DNA from: Paraburkholderia sp. CNPSo 3274
GTDB lineage: Bacteria; Pseudomonadota; Gammaproteobacteria; Burkholderiales; Burkholderiaceae
Direction: 5' to 3'
NCBI RefSeq assembly: GCF_024206475.1
Contig: NZ_JAMBPR010000001.1
Span: 1 to 64,000 of the forward strand
Length of the DNA stretch: 64,000 bases
Of the stretch, positions 37,540-46,921 are shown one piece after another. How positions within the stretch are numbered: the stretch's first letter is position 1; every line of letters begins with the position of its first letter. The notes beneath the pieces are model-generated. The model did no database searches, had not been told where the DNA came from, and was given only the letters and a program-made list of their open reading frames with translations. Position numbers and translations under genes: made by a program.

Positions 37540-40536
37540 TCATGACCACGGTTGCAACCCCTTCAACGACGACGTATCGAGCAGCAGCAGTTCGGCGGGA
37601 ACGATCGCCTGCCGGTCGCCCGGCACCGGTGAAAATGCGGCCAGGAAATTGAGCAGTGGCGCGCCGGGACTGACGCCCTGATCGTCACGGTTGAACACGG
37701 TGAGCTGGACTGCCTGGACACCCGGCACCTGCATCGCAATCCTGACGATCAGGCTTGCCGCGACGCCTTCGCCAAGCGCGCGCGCATCGAAACCGAAGGC
37801 CCGAGTCAGCGCGTCGCGCACGGCGGCAAGCACGGTGGGCGGATCGTAGTTCCACGCATCGACCTTCACGTTGCCGCCGAGCCGGAACCAGCGCGGCTGA
37901 TAGGACATCGCCCGGATCGGCACATAGGGAGAACCGTAGCGACGGTAGGCCGCCACCAGATTCGCGAGCGTCGTCCCAGCCGGTTCGAGCACGTCGCCAT
38001 CGGCGCCCGCCGCGGTGACGAACACGCCACGCGTGCGGCCGAACCAGGTCCAGGTCGCCAGAGCCTTCGCGATGCCGGAGAACGCCAGCGCGTAGTTCTC
38101 GTAATCTTCGAGCGACACCACACGTCCAATGGTCTGTACGAGCAACGGCGCGCTCGTGCGCGCGTCGGCTAGCGTGGCTGGATCGGCGCCGCCCGAGGCC
38201 GGCGCCGGATTGCTCGCGGACTTCAGACCCGCCGGGCGATCGAGCGGCTGGTTCAATTGTCCGGCCGGCACATTGCCAGCTGTGCCGATGCCCTTGCGAT
38301 ACACCGCGCGCACGTTCATCTGCCCGCTTGGCAGGCGCGCGCCGTGCACGCCGTCGCCGAACTGCACGGTGACCGTACCGTCCTGCGCCACGCGCGTGAC
38401 AAACACGCGGGCACGGTTCGATTGATCGAGGAGACTCGCCACCTCGTGCCACTGCAATTCGTTGACCCAGATTTCAAGGGTAGATTGACCGCCCTCGCCG
38501 TTCGACGTGCTGACGTAGGTGAGCGGACTCTGCTTCAGCGTGAAAGTCTGACCGGCCTGAGTACCGTCGCCGTTGCCGAGCAACTCGTTGACCGTCTGCC
38601 CGTTGCTTGCCTCGACGACGTTCGCATTGACGGCGAACGTCTCGCGGTCATAAATGCGAGCGAGGGGCGCGAGCAAACCGAGCGTGGTGCTCGTGCCGTT
38701 CTTGTCGAGACTATCCAGCGTGGCGGCTTCACTGGCGAGCGCATCATTCTTGTCTGGCGGGACGAGCACGGTCTGCGAGGGGTCCACATAGAGCATGCCG
38801 GGCTGACCCGTGGTCGTAATGACGCTCCAGGCGTACAGGCTCGTGAGGTCGGCGAGCGCGCTCGAAAGCCACTGCAACGCGGGCGGCACGGCCACCTGCA
38901 CCGGCGGATACGAATCGAGAATGAAGGTGTCCCCGGCGTTGAGGAGAATGGGTGCCTGTCCGTCGGCCGGCATCAGGTAGGCGCCGGCCTGAATCACCGC
39001 GATCCGCAACCGCTTGCCCGAGATCGCGACCGTGCGCCCGGCAGTCAACCGCTGGCCACCGCTCACCTCGACCGAATTGCCGAAGATTGGCGTGAGCATG
39101 CCGGCCTGAAGGGTCTGCGGCGTGCCCGTGCTGCCGCCGCTAGCCGTGCCGTTGTCGATCGACGTTTGCGTCACGGGCTGGTCGGCCACCGTGAGCGATT
39201 CGTTCTGCACGAACGCGACCGTCATGCGCGGAGTGGGTGTCACGAACTGCGCCAGTGCCCCATTCGCTTTCGTGCCATCGGGTGCATTCAGCGTGACTTG
39301 CGTCGCCTTGGACGAAATCGCGTAGAGGTCGAAGGCACCTTCGGCCACGCTCTTCACCTGATAGAACTGCGTCTGCCCACCGTCGGCCACGAGCACGATC
39401 CACGTCGGGTTGACTGGATTGGCCGAAGTCACGATGCCCTGGTACACCTGGTCGAGCGTAATGGTCGTGCCCGATAAGGTCGGTGCGAAGTTCCAGTCTG
39501 CGATCGTGCTGTAGTCAGGCGTCGTAGCACCCGTCGGAGTAGTCGGCGCTCCCGCCGGCGTGAACGTACCCGACGGAAAATGGGCCAGCGTCTGGTCGGC
39601 AAGCAATTTTGGATCGGGCGCGTTGTAGCCATACAGCGCCGCGCGCTTTCGCATCGCATAGAGTGTCACGCTCGTCGCCGACGCCAGCGACGCGGCCAGC
39701 GGCGTATCGAGCGATATCTGGGTGCGCTGCCTGGCGGAATCCACGCTCATGCTGACCACGTGGCAAAACGTCCAGTTGGAGCTGTCGGCGTTTTGCACGC
39801 AGTCGTCGTCGGCAATGAACAGCACGCCGTCTCCCACCTTGAGCCCGGTCGAGGTGCCCGCGAGCCAGATAGCCGGGTCGTCCTGGTCGGCGGCCGAGGC
39901 CACGCTCGCACCTGAAACGGCGGCCGAAGCCTGAGCCGCCGCGGAATTGCCGATCAGCGCCGTGAGATCGACCGGCCCCGTCGTGGTGGCGGCAAGCGCG
40001 TTGTGTGCAATGTACGCGGTCAGGTCCGCGGAGGTTTCGAAGGTCTGCGGCGACTGTCCGGCGCCAGGCGTGCTCTGCACACGGCTGCCCGATGCGATCA
40101 CCACCGGGTCCGGGGCGCCCGGCGCATCGTTCAGCGTAAAGGCGAGCGGCACGGATGCCGCCACGCCCGGCGAGGGTTGATAGCCAACCAGCCGCGCGAG
40201 TTCGAACACGGAGCGCGTGGCTGTTGCAGTGCGCAGATACGCCTCGTTGGCGGCACGCTCCTGGTAGAACGTGATGATGTCCGACACGAGCGCCCATGCG
40301 TCGATCAGCGCGATCGAGAAGTCGCCGTCATCGCGGGTCGTCAGGGCGCTCAGCACTCCATACTGCGGGTTCGAGAGCGCCGCGATCATGCTCGCCTTGA
40401 ACGTGGCGAACACCCCCGCGCGATAGACGATTTGCGCAAGCGCTGGCCGGTTGTAGATGGGCGCGGGCGTCTCCCGGCCGACTCCTTCGCAGCAGCCGCA
40501 CAACTGAACCGACGCGGACTCGCAGGGATTGCTCAT
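37540..40536 (-). CDS. Baseplate J-like eCIS protein 2 (Afp12-like)
   Basis: A 998-residue putative baseplate assembly protein. The N-terminus contains the pattern typical of eCIS baseplate J family members: RPALAQIVYRAGVFATFKAS, ISLIDAWA-type (IALIDAWALVSDIITFYQER) and YLRTATATRSVFELARLVGY. The C-terminal about 350 residues are the J-like part with TVQFGDGVHGARLPSGQMNV and RTRGVFVTAAG. It should build the outer wedge ring. ATG 40536 overlaps the upstream stop by 4 bp (ATGA). The longer open frame to 41214 is a shadow. The start is therefore well supported. Confidence 0.87.
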   Translation of the reverse strand: MSNPCESASVQLCGCCEGVGRETPAPIYNRPALAQIVYRAGVFATFKASMIAALSNPQYGVLSALTTRDDGDFSIALIDAWALVSDIITFYQERAANEAYLRTATATRSVFELARLVGYQPSPGVAASVPLAFTLNDAPGAPDPVVIASGSRVQSTPGAGQSPQTFETSADLTAYIAHNALAATTTGPVDLTALIGNSAAAQASAAVSGASVASAADQDDPAIWLAGTSTGLKVGDGVLFIADDDCVQNADSSNWTFCHVVSMSVDSARQRTQISLDTPLAASLASATSVTLYAMRKRAALYGYNAPDPKLLADQTLAHFPSGTFTPAGAPTTPTGATTPDYSTIADWNFAPTLSGTTITLDQVYQGIVTSANPVNPTWIVLVADGGQTQFYQVKSVAEGAFDLYAISSKATQVTLNAPDGTKANGALAQFVTPTPRMTVAFVQNESLTVADQPVTQTSIDNGTASGGSTGTPQTLQAGMLTPIFGNSVEVSGGQRLTAGRTVAISGKRLRIAVIQAGAYLMPADGQAPILLNAGDTFILDSYPPVQVAVPPALQWLSSALADLTSLYAWSVITTTGQPGMLYVDPSQTVLVPPDKNDALASEAATLDSLDKNGTSTTLGLLAPLARIYDRETFAVNANVVEASNGQTVNELLGNGDGTQAGQTFTLKQSPLTYVSTSNGEGGQSTLEIWVNELQWHEVASLLDQSNRARVFVTRVAQDGTVTVQFGDGVHGARLPSGQMNVRAVYRKGIGTAGNVPAGQLNQPLDRPAGLKSASNPAPASGGADPATLADARTSAPLLVQTIGRVVSLEDYENYALAFSGIAKALATWTWFGRTRGVFVTAAGADGDVLEPAGTTLANLVAAYRRYGSPYVPIRAMSYQPRWFRLGGNVKVDAWNYDPPTVLAAVRDALTRAFGFDARALGEGVAASLIVRIAMQVPGVQAVQLTVFNRDDQGVSPGAPLLNFLAAFSPVPGDRQAIVPAELLLLDTSSLKGLQPWS

Positions 40537-43040
40537 TTTCCGCCGTCCATCGTGAGCGTGAGATAGCCGCGATCGAGCCGGCTCGGGTCGTTCGCGACAC
40601 TGGCCAGTTCGAGCCGGTTCATCGTGATATAGCCGCTTGCGACTGCGTCGCTCAACGGATCGTCGAGCCGCTGGAAGGCCAGAGCATTGACGGAAGTCAC
40701 GCCCTCCACGGCCTGCACCGCCGCCAACAGCGGACTCAGATAGACCGTCTCGCCGAGCGAGAAGTTGACTGGCGCGAGCGGGCCCGGCGTGCCGTCGCAT
40801 ACGTCGCCGGAAATCAGGATCCGCGTCAACGCCTGTCGCACGTCGGTACGGAAATGCTGCGAATCGACGCACACGTGCAGCACGATCTTCAATCCCACGA
40901 TCACGGCCGCCTCGACTTCGAGGTCGGTGCCGGCCATGCGGAAAAGATCGAGCCGCGTCAGGGTGTCGTCGATCAGGGTCGTGTCCGCAATTTGACCTAC
41001 CGACGGTTCGAGCGTGACGAATGTCGTCCGCCAGCTTCCGGTCCAGCGAAACGTGCCTCGCGCGGCCTTGATACGCGGATCGCGCAGCGCGACTTCGCCG
41101 TAATCGTCCTCGGTGACGGCGCGCATCTGCGTGTTGAACGCGACGGGCGCGGCCTGGCGGATATGTTCCATCGATTCCGCGTCGACGCCGCCCGCCGCCG
41201 GCAACGGATTGCACACGCCGCGCACCGCCGCATCGTTCGAGACGATGTGCACGAGCGCTTCGCGCCCGACGTTGCCGGCGCTGCCATTGCCGATCCAGTA
41301 GTCGGCGTGGAACCGCGTGCCTTCGAGCGGCGCGACGCCCAATTGATCGTCTCCGAAGCGCAGGAACGCCGTCCCGTCACGCTCGATCTCGACGACAAAA
41401 TTGTTGCCGGGCTCGGTCTGGCCGAGCAGCGTGGCGACCGGCGTCCAGGGTGCGTTCTGGTCGTCGACGAGACTGATGAGCGGAACGACCTGCGTATCGA
41501 CACCGGGCGCGGGCGGCGCGGGCACGGTTAGCGCGGAGGCCGGCGCGCTCGGGTCGACAGGTGCGGCAAACGAGAGTGGCTGGCCGGCGAGCGCCGGGTA
41601 AAAACGCGGCCGCGTCGTGACGACCGCGCTCGTGCCGCAGCAGTAGCCGGCCGGATTGCCGACGGGCGTGGGCGGCGCGGCCGGCACCGGGCCGAGACAT
41701 TCAGGCTGCGCGATCCGCATGCCGTGCCGGCCGACCACCACATTGCCGCGCGCCACGCTGACCTGGTCGAGTTCGGTGGTGCCGGAACCATTGTCGAAAG
41801 TCGACGAGATGCAGAGTGGAAACGGGAGTGCGTCCGACGCGTTCCAGGCGATATGCGTGATCGCGGTGTTATCGAGCGGATCGAGGAGCGGATTGCCGAG
41901 ATAGTCGTTGAAGCGGACAGCGGTGAGCCGCACAGCCCAGCGATGGGTCGGGTCCGCGTCCTCAGGCTGACCGGTATTCGGGCCGAGCATTTCTTCGAAG
42001 ATCAGCACGTCACCCACCTGCAATTTCTTCAGGTTGCCAACCAGCGTCGCCTCGGTCGCGCCGGCCGGCAGACAGCAGTCGGCATCGCTCCATGTATAGA
42101 ACTGCATCTTGTCGTGCGCGTAGAAACACTGCACGTCGGCGAGCGTCGTGAACACGCTCGACGCACTCCGCGCAAGCGTGTCGGCCTCCTTCGTGTCGGG
42201 CGCCACGCACGGCGGCATGCCGGCGACGCGCGAGTAGACCTGCGTGCCTGCACGGACTATCGCGGCGGGCTGGTCGTCCGTCACGACGCCGCTCTGTACG
42301 AGCAGGATCTGCAACCAGACGTGCGCGCACGAGCCGTCGCTTACCGTATAGTCCACGAGCCGCGCATGCCGGCGCAGTGACACACGGCTCCTGGCCGTCC
42401 CGAGATACGCCTCCGTGCCGACCGCGTCTTGCCGGTAGCTGAGATGATCGGCCACGTAAGCGAGCGCTTCCACGACCGCGATGCCCGGATCGGCCGCGTG
42501 CTGCTCTGTCCAGTCCGGCATCAGCGTCCACATGCGGTCGAGCATCACCTGGCGAAAGCCCTGGAAGTCCTTTGCCAGATAGTTGATGTCGGGGGCGCTC
42601 AGCGCGGGCGACGGACAACAGTTGTCCACCTTGCAATCGCCGATCGTCGGGCAGCCCGCCTTGAACGAAAAGTCGATCCTCGCGAGTGCGGGATCGAATC
42701 CGTCCGGCGGCCCCTCGACGTGCGGATCGCCAGACGTGGCCAGATGGTTCAATTTCAGTGTGTACCCGGAGAAATCTCCGGCTTCGTTGACGGTGACGAT
42801 GACCCGGTTCGGCGCGTCAGGTGTGATGGCAAGCGAGTTCGCAACGATGCCCGAGACGGTCTCCCCGCCCGTAATCAAGAATTCGGCGGCCTGGAGCTGC
42901 GCGAGACCATCGCATTTCAGGAATACGACCTGGAGTTGCGTCGGCGCATCCGGGTCGACTTCGAGAAAGTCGATACCGTTGAGGCCCGCGTGTCCCAGTA
43001 CGAGCGCGCGACGTACCTTCTGAGCGCAGAAGTAGATCAT
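40533..43040 (-). CDS. Baseplate J-like eCIS protein 1 (Afp11-like)
   Basis: An 835-residue baseplate protein. The early part has CDGLAQLQAAEFLITGGE. The wedge motif follows (INYLAKDFQGFRQVMLDRMW; DPGIAVVEALAYVADHLSYR; TEAYLGTARSRVSLRRHARL). A J-like core has LRFGDDQLGVAPLEGTRFHA and YWIGNGSAGNVG, and the C-terminus has VFLKCD-type beta units. In phage T4 terms it is a gp6-like wedge component. Its start overlaps the gp25 gene by 4 bp and its stop overlaps the next gene by 4 bp. Confidence 0.88.
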   Translation of the reverse strand: MIYFCAQKVRRALVLGHAGLNGIDFLEVDPDAPTQLQVVFLKCDGLAQLQAAEFLITGGETVSGIVANSLAITPDAPNRVIVTVNEAGDFSGYTLKLNHLATSGDPHVEGPPDGFDPALARIDFSFKAGCPTIGDCKVDNCCPSPALSAPDINYLAKDFQGFRQVMLDRMWTLMPDWTEQHAADPGIAVVEALAYVADHLSYRQDAVGTEAYLGTARSRVSLRRHARLVDYTVSDGSCAHVWLQILLVQSGVVTDDQPAAIVRAGTQVYSRVAGMPPCVAPDTKEADTLARSASSVFTTLADVQCFYAHDKMQFYTWSDADCCLPAGATEATLVGNLKKLQVGDVLIFEEMLGPNTGQPEDADPTHRWAVRLTAVRFNDYLGNPLLDPLDNTAITHIAWNASDALPFPLCISSTFDNGSGTTELDQVSVARGNVVVGRHGMRIAQPECLGPVPAAPPTPVGNPAGYCCGTSAVVTTRPRFYPALAGQPLSFAAPVDPSAPASALTVPAPPAPGVDTQVVPLISLVDDQNAPWTPVATLLGQTEPGNNFVVEIERDGTAFLRFGDDQLGVAPLEGTRFHADYWIGNGSAGNVGREALVHIVSNDAAVRGVCNPLPAAGGVDAESMEHIRQAAPVAFNTQMRAVTEDDYGEVALRDPRIKAARGTFRWTGSWRTTFVTLEPSVGQIADTTLIDDTLTRLDLFRMAGTDLEVEAAVIVGLKIVLHVCVDSQHFRTDVRQALTRILISGDVCDGTPGPLAPVNFSLGETVYLSPLLAAVQAVEGVTSVNALAFQRLDDPLSDAVASGYITMNRLELASVANDPSRLDRGYLTLTMDGGK

Positions 43041-43402
43041 GGCGCCCCCGCTCCGAATACGAACTCGGAGGTCTGCGGTTGTTGGGTCTGAATGACCGTG
43101 TACTGCACCGTGATCAGAAGCGTCGAATCATTGTTGTCCACCTGTACCGATTGCACCTGAATCAGATCGGAGAGCCATTGCTGCAATCCAGCCTTGATGA
43201 TCTGCTGCAAAGCCGCCGCCAGCGTGTCACTGTTGGGCGCGAACACCAGTTGTGCCGCCCCGCTGCCGAACGTCGGCCGGTTCACGCGTTCGCCCGGCGA
43301 AGTCAGCAACACGAGTTCGACCATGTCCTCGATATGGCGCGGCAGATCCGAAAGCTGCGTGCGCCCGGACAGATCGAATCCGTAAGGAAAGCTGAGGTTC
43401 AT
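43037..43402 (-). CDS. GPW/gp25-family baseplate wedge protein (Afp9-like)
   Basis: A 121-residue protein with a gp25 fold. Diagnostic features are HIEDMVELVLLTSPGERVNR (the GER turn) and LLITVQYTV near the C-terminus. In contractile machines gp25 sits at the baseplate-sheath junction and nucleates sheath assembly. It lies 32 bp downstream of the PAAR-like gene and overlaps the next baseplate gene by 4 bp. Confidence 0.92.
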   Translation of the reverse strand: MNLSFPYGFDLSGRTQLSDLPRHIEDMVELVLLTSPGERVNRPTFGSGAAQLVFAPNSDTLAAALQQIIKAGLQQWLSDLIQVQSVQVDNNDSTLLITVQYTVIQTQQPQTSEFVFGAGAP

Positions 43403-43434
43403 GTCAACTCATCCAGTCATGATTGGAGTTGCAG

Positions 43435-43752
43435 TCACGTTGCCAGCACTCTGGTCTGACACACGAGCGGCACGAGCGGCGTGCCCGTCGGTGCGCACAC
43501 GGCCTGCCCGGTTTGAATCACGAGGGGCTGCCCGAACGACGTGACGCGTGTCGTGCCCACCATCCACTGCGCCGTCACGCACGGCCCAGGCAGAGGCGGC
43601 ACGAACGGACAGCCGGCAATCAGATAAGGCCCGCTGATCGTCACGGTCGGCTGGCCGCTCACCAGCACGTTGGCATTCGGCACGCTCGGCTGCGCCTGAC
43701 CGGCATGAGCGCAAAGCACCGTCGCTCCCACATGCAGTAACAAGCCTGGCAT
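43435..43752 (-). CDS. PAAR-like spike tip protein (Afp10-like)
   Basis: A 105-residue protein beginning MPGLLLHVGATVLCAHAG. Features are VLVSGQPTVTISGPYLIAG and CPFVPPLPGPCVTAQWMVGT, with four to six cysteines and a His that may bind a metal ion, as in PAAR tips. It should cap the spike formed by the gpV-like protein upstream. Its position between gpV and gp25 matches known eCIS gene order. Confidence 0.82.
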   Translation of the reverse strand: MPGLLLHVGATVLCAHAGQAQPSVPNANVLVSGQPTVTISGPYLIAGCPFVPPLPGPCVTAQWMVGTTRVTSFGQPLVIQTGQAVCAPTGTPLVPLVCQTRVLAT

Positions 43753-43790
43753 GATCGTTCACCTCGCTCTTATCTGCGTTCGCGCCGCGC

Positions 43791-44297
43791 TCAGGTCACG
43801 ACGAGCGCGCCTTCGTTGACCGTCACGCTGGGCCCGGCGAGCACGATGGTGGCGCCCTGTCCGTTGCTGATCGTGATGCCTGTCTCGTTGATCGAGATCA
43901 GCGCGCCGGTCGCGGTCTTCAGCAGAATGCCGCCCGTCGGCCCCGGCATGTCGCTCACCATCAAGGTGGTCTGCAGCATCGTCTGCAACACGAGTTGCTG
44001 CGTTCCGGGCGTAGCCGCCAGCGCAAGCGCCGGCAGTTCCGCCGAGGATCCCCAGTAGCAACCCGTCCAGACCGGATAGTCCGGATCACCCTGTTCGAAC
44101 TCGATCCACACGCCAGCTCCGATCGACGGCACGACCAGCTGTCCTGCCTGGATGCCCGCGAACGGAACGCACGGCATCGCCCATGTGCCCGGCACGATGT
44201 TCGTCACGTCCGGGACGGTCGCCATCAACCGTCCCATCTGCATCGGGTCGATGTTGTTGAGCACCGTGCCGCGGTACTTGCCAAAATATTTCTGCAA
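43791..44297 (-). CDS. gpV-like central spike protein (OB fold)
   Basis: A 168-residue protein beginning MQKYFGKYRGTVLNNIDPMQ. The N-terminal OB domain has GRLMATVPDVT, VWIEFEQGDPDYPVWTGCYW and GIQAGQLVVPSIGAGV, all typical of gp5/gpV/VgrG OB folds. The C-terminal part is repetitive beta (LLKTATGALISINETGITIS), which would form the triple-stranded spike needle. Together with the gpD-like protein encoded just upstream it makes the equivalent of a VgrG/Afp8 spike, here split in two genes. Confidence 0.9.
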   Translation of the reverse strand: MQKYFGKYRGTVLNNIDPMQMGRLMATVPDVTNIVPGTWAMPCVPFAGIQAGQLVVPSIGAGVWIEFEQGDPDYPVWTGCYWGSSAELPALALAATPGTQQLVLQTMLQTTLMVSDMPGPTGGILLKTATGALISINETGITISNGQGATIVLAGPSVTVNEGALVVT

Positions 44298-44332
44298 TTG
44301 CGCCTCCTCTGTCTCTTCGCGTGACGGCGGCG

Positions 44333-45463
44333 CTAGAACAGCGTCGGCACCACCGGTAGGGTGCTGATGAGGCCGTTGCGCTTGAGCGTGAAGTTCTGCT
44401 TGTAGGCGCCGCGTGAAATGGAGTGGGTCACGCCTTCGACGTAGTGCAGGCCGTCGTAGGCGAGTCCGGCGCCGCGCACACCCACGAGCTGGCGCGCCTT
44501 CAGCACTTGACCGTAGCGCAACACGTCGATCGTGCCCGTGCCTGTCACCACGTCCGCGCTCGCCGAGGTCGCGGCCATCCCCTGCATCAGCGCCTGGCCT
44601 GGCTGGAGCTTGGCGGTGTCGAGGGAAAACTCCACGCTCTGCGGCGTCGCGATGACGGCACCGAGGGGCGGATTGAGCGGCGTGACCGGCGGAATCGCGA
44701 CCGGGATCGCCTGTTTGCTGATGGGCTCCTGGATATACACGACGAACTCCTTCGCGCCTTCGGGTGCATACGTAAAGTTCAGCGACTCGCAGTTGCTCCA
44801 GCTGTCGAGATTGATCGCTAGCGCGGGTTGCGGCACGCCGAACTTGATTTCCGGTCCCCAGTACGCCTGGCTCACGCCGGGCAGCGGTCCCGGTTCGAGG
44901 TAAAAGACATAGCCCGCCGCCTTCGCGAGCGCGCCGATGTAGGCGTAATCGGTGCCGCGCTGGCTCGCGAACTTTTGCACCGGCGTTTCGACATCGGGCA
45001 CGATGGCCGGAATCACGTTCGGAGTGACGCCGAACACGGCGTACTTCGCGAGCATCAGAAGCACGCGGGCGTCGGTCGTCATGCCGGGAAAGGGAAAGCC
45101 GTCGAGCGCCTGCAGATCCATCAGCGCCGTGAGATCCTCGCCCATCACGGTGAGCTTCGCCGCACCGTTCGAGCCCGGCTCGACCTGGTGATGCTTCACG
45201 ACGCCATCCATCAGCACTTGCGGCAAGCCGTTCACCGTCACGACGATCACCACTCGCAGCACCGGCAGCGGCGCGCCGCCTGTCAGCAGGAACAGTGTTT
45301 GCAACGGCGACGAATCGGCCAGCGTGAACACGAGCTTGAAGCCGCTGCGCTGGCCCGCGTGAACCTCGACTTCGATCGACGTGAGCGCGTCGACGACGGG
45401 CTTCGGTGCGGGCACAGGAACCATCGGCCCGATCAGAAGGGAGACATAGACACCGTTGAGCAC
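44333..45463 (-). CDS. gpD-like hub protein (phage late control D family)
   Basis: A 376-residue hub protein. The start is GTG 45463, with AAGGGAGG 5 bp upstream and 1 bp after the stop of the previous gene. The larger frame to 45787 is a shadow. Signatures: GQRSGFKLVFTLADSSPLQT, MDGVVKHHQVEPGSNGAAKL, and FASQRGTDYAYIGALAKAAG, followed by VFYLEPGP. Equivalent proteins form the T4 gp27-like hub onto which the gpV needle is built. It is the first of the two genes encoding the split VgrG-like spike. Confidence 0.87.
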   Translation of the reverse strand: MLNGVYVSLLIGPMVPVPAPKPVVDALTSIEVEVHAGQRSGFKLVFTLADSSPLQTLFLLTGGAPLPVLRVVIVVTVNGLPQVLMDGVVKHHQVEPGSNGAAKLTVMGEDLTALMDLQALDGFPFPGMTTDARVLLMLAKYAVFGVTPNVIPAIVPDVETPVQKFASQRGTDYAYIGALAKAAGYVFYLEPGPLPGVSQAYWGPEIKFGVPQPALAINLDSWSNCESLNFTYAPEGAKEFVVYIQEPISKQAIPVAIPPVTPLNPPLGAVIATPQSVEFSLDTAKLQPGQALMQGMAATSASADVVTGTGTIDVLRYGQVLKARQLVGVRGAGLAYDGLHYVEGVTHSISRGAYKQNFTLKRNGLISTLPVVPTLF

Positions 45464-45464
45464 G

Positions 45465-45821
45465 CTAGCCTCCCTTAGGCCCGGCGGTCGCAAGCGGAAT
45501 CGCGATGGAGCGCCCCGGTTGACTCGTGAGGTCGTCCGGGTCCATCGCGAAATTGGCGTCGCACAACATCCAGAACAGCAGCGGATTACCCAAGGTCTTG
45601 GCGGCAATGTTGTCCAGCCGCACGCCCTGCGTGACGACGAACTGCTGGATCGACGTGTACTGCTCCGGCTGCGGCACGAGACGGCGTGCGAGATAGCGCA
45701 CGACGGTGCCGTCGGCTTGCGTGTACGACAGCGTCGACGCTCCGTAGTAACGGCTGTCGGGCGTGGTCGGCGAGCCGATCTGCACACCTGCCTTGATCAG
45801 CGCGCCCAGCGAATCGCTCAT
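45465..45821 (-). CDS. LysM-like baseplate/tube adaptor protein
   Basis: A 118-residue protein. The C-terminal half (YTSIQQFVVTQGVRLDNIAA followed by NPLLFWMLCDANFA) resembles the LysM-like domain of tail protein X and Afp7. In contractile systems that domain links hub and inner tube. The rest lacks a recognised family. It overlaps the CIS tube gene by 4 bp. The assignment rests on the LysM-like pattern and on position. Confidence 0.75.
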   Translation of the reverse strand: MSDSLGALIKAGVQIGSPTTPDSRYYGASTLSYTQADGTVVRYLARRLVPQPEQYTSIQQFVVTQGVRLDNIAAKTLGNPLLFWMLCDANFAMDPDDLTSQPGRSIAIPLATAGPKGG

Positions 45822-46468
45822 TGCAAGGCTCCCGCGCCGAGATCGGCGATGGTGTTGAGTGTGTTGGCTGCCGCAAGCGCCTCCTTGCCGATCTGATAGA
45901 TCATGTAGAGCGCGCCTGCGGGGCTCACGAAGTTCACATCGGTCACGCTGAGAACACGCATGCCGAGGTTCACCTTCGCACGAATCGGGTTGAGATTCGG
46001 ATCGAAAGCTTCTTCCGTGATGTCGAGGTCCGTCACGCGCACCGGGATCACGCGTGTCGCGCTCCAGACGAACAGCGTGAGTGCCGACTCCATCGGCACG
46101 GCTTCGATCGTGCCGAGCAGGCTCAGCGCCTCGTTGACGATGATCCGCACGCTCGACGGATAGACCAGCATTTCGAGCGCGGCGAGCTGCGGCTGAATGC
46201 CGAATTGCACGGCCAGTGGATTCTGTGCGGGGAATTCGAGCTGGTCCGTGGCGTCGAGTTCGGCGCTCAGGTTGATGGTCTCGATCGGCGGCCCCTTCAG
46301 ACGCAGCACTTCCGAGCGGTCTGCGGGCTCCGCCACGCTTTGCGGCTGGAGCTTGCGCGTGAGCGAATCCGGGTTGTACTGCAGGATCACCGCGCCGAGC
46401 GGAATCGCCGTGTCCGGATCCAGCATTACGAGTCCGCCCTTGAGCGTGCGAGGAGAGATCGCCGACAT
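45818..46468 (-). CDS. CIS tube protein (Afp7-like N-terminal domain)
   Basis: A 216-residue protein matching the N-terminal domain of the CIS tube/Afp7 family. Features are VILQYNPDSLTRKLQPQS, IETINLSAELDATDQLEF and PVRVTDLDITEEAFDPNLNP. Homologues initiate the inner tube on the baseplate hub. In Afp the CIS-tube and LysM parts are one protein; here they are encoded by two overlapping genes. Start adjacent to the preceding stop. Confidence 0.88.
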   Translation of the reverse strand: MSAISPRTLKGGLVMLDPDTAIPLGAVILQYNPDSLTRKLQPQSVAEPADRSEVLRLKGPPIETINLSAELDATDQLEFPAQNPLAVQFGIQPQLAALEMLVYPSSVRIIVNEALSLLGTIEAVPMESALTLFVWSATRVIPVRVTDLDITEEAFDPNLNPIRAKVNLGMRVLSVTDVNFVSPAGALYMIYQIGKEALAAANTLNTIADLGAGALQ

Positions 46469-46921
46469 TCAGTCGCCTCCATATAAGTCGGAATGCGCGA
46501 TATTGCGTTCACCGGGCCGTTCGGACTCGTCGAGCCGTAGCGCCCGGAAGATCGCACGCGCGATCGCGCGGCCGTCCGCGTCGGGCGCTCCGGTCTGCAC
46601 GAATTGCGCGGCAGCCGAGCGCCACGAGCGTGCATCGAGGTCGGTGCCGAGGCGCGACAGGTTCACGCAAAGCAAGTCGAGTTCCGCCCGCAGCGCGCGC
46701 ACGACGCGCGCGCGTTGGCTCGTTGCGAAGCCGTCGAGCACGAGGGTGTCGATGTGCAGATCGATGGCCCGCGGCGGATCGCGTGGCGCAGTCGTCTGCG
46801 GGACGTTATCGGCATGCCGCCACGGCGCACCGGTGTCGCGGCGCGCACGCCAATGCATGACGTCATGCCGCGGCACGCCCCAGCCCGGCCCGCTCGACGG
46901 TAACGAAGGCGTGGGTTTCAT
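46469..46921 (-). CDS. Hypothetical eCIS locus protein
   Basis: A 150-residue protein with a conserved-looking core IDLHIDTLVLDGFATSQRAR (rich in Leu/Asp) and a helical C-terminal half. Similar small proteins sit next to the AAA ATPase in other contractile loci, but no function is known to me. The start at 46921 is favoured because GCAAGG lies 6 bp upstream and it overlaps the ATPase stop by 4 bp (ATGA). The N-terminal about 45 residues are Pro/Arg-rich. Confidence 0.7.
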   Translation of the reverse strand: MKPTPSLPSSGPGWGVPRHDVMHWRARRDTGAPWRHADNVPQTTAPRDPPRAIDLHIDTLVLDGFATSQRARVVRALRAELDLLCVNLSRLGTDLDARSWRSAAAQFVQTGAPDADGRAIARAIFRALRLDESERPGERNIAHSDLYGGD

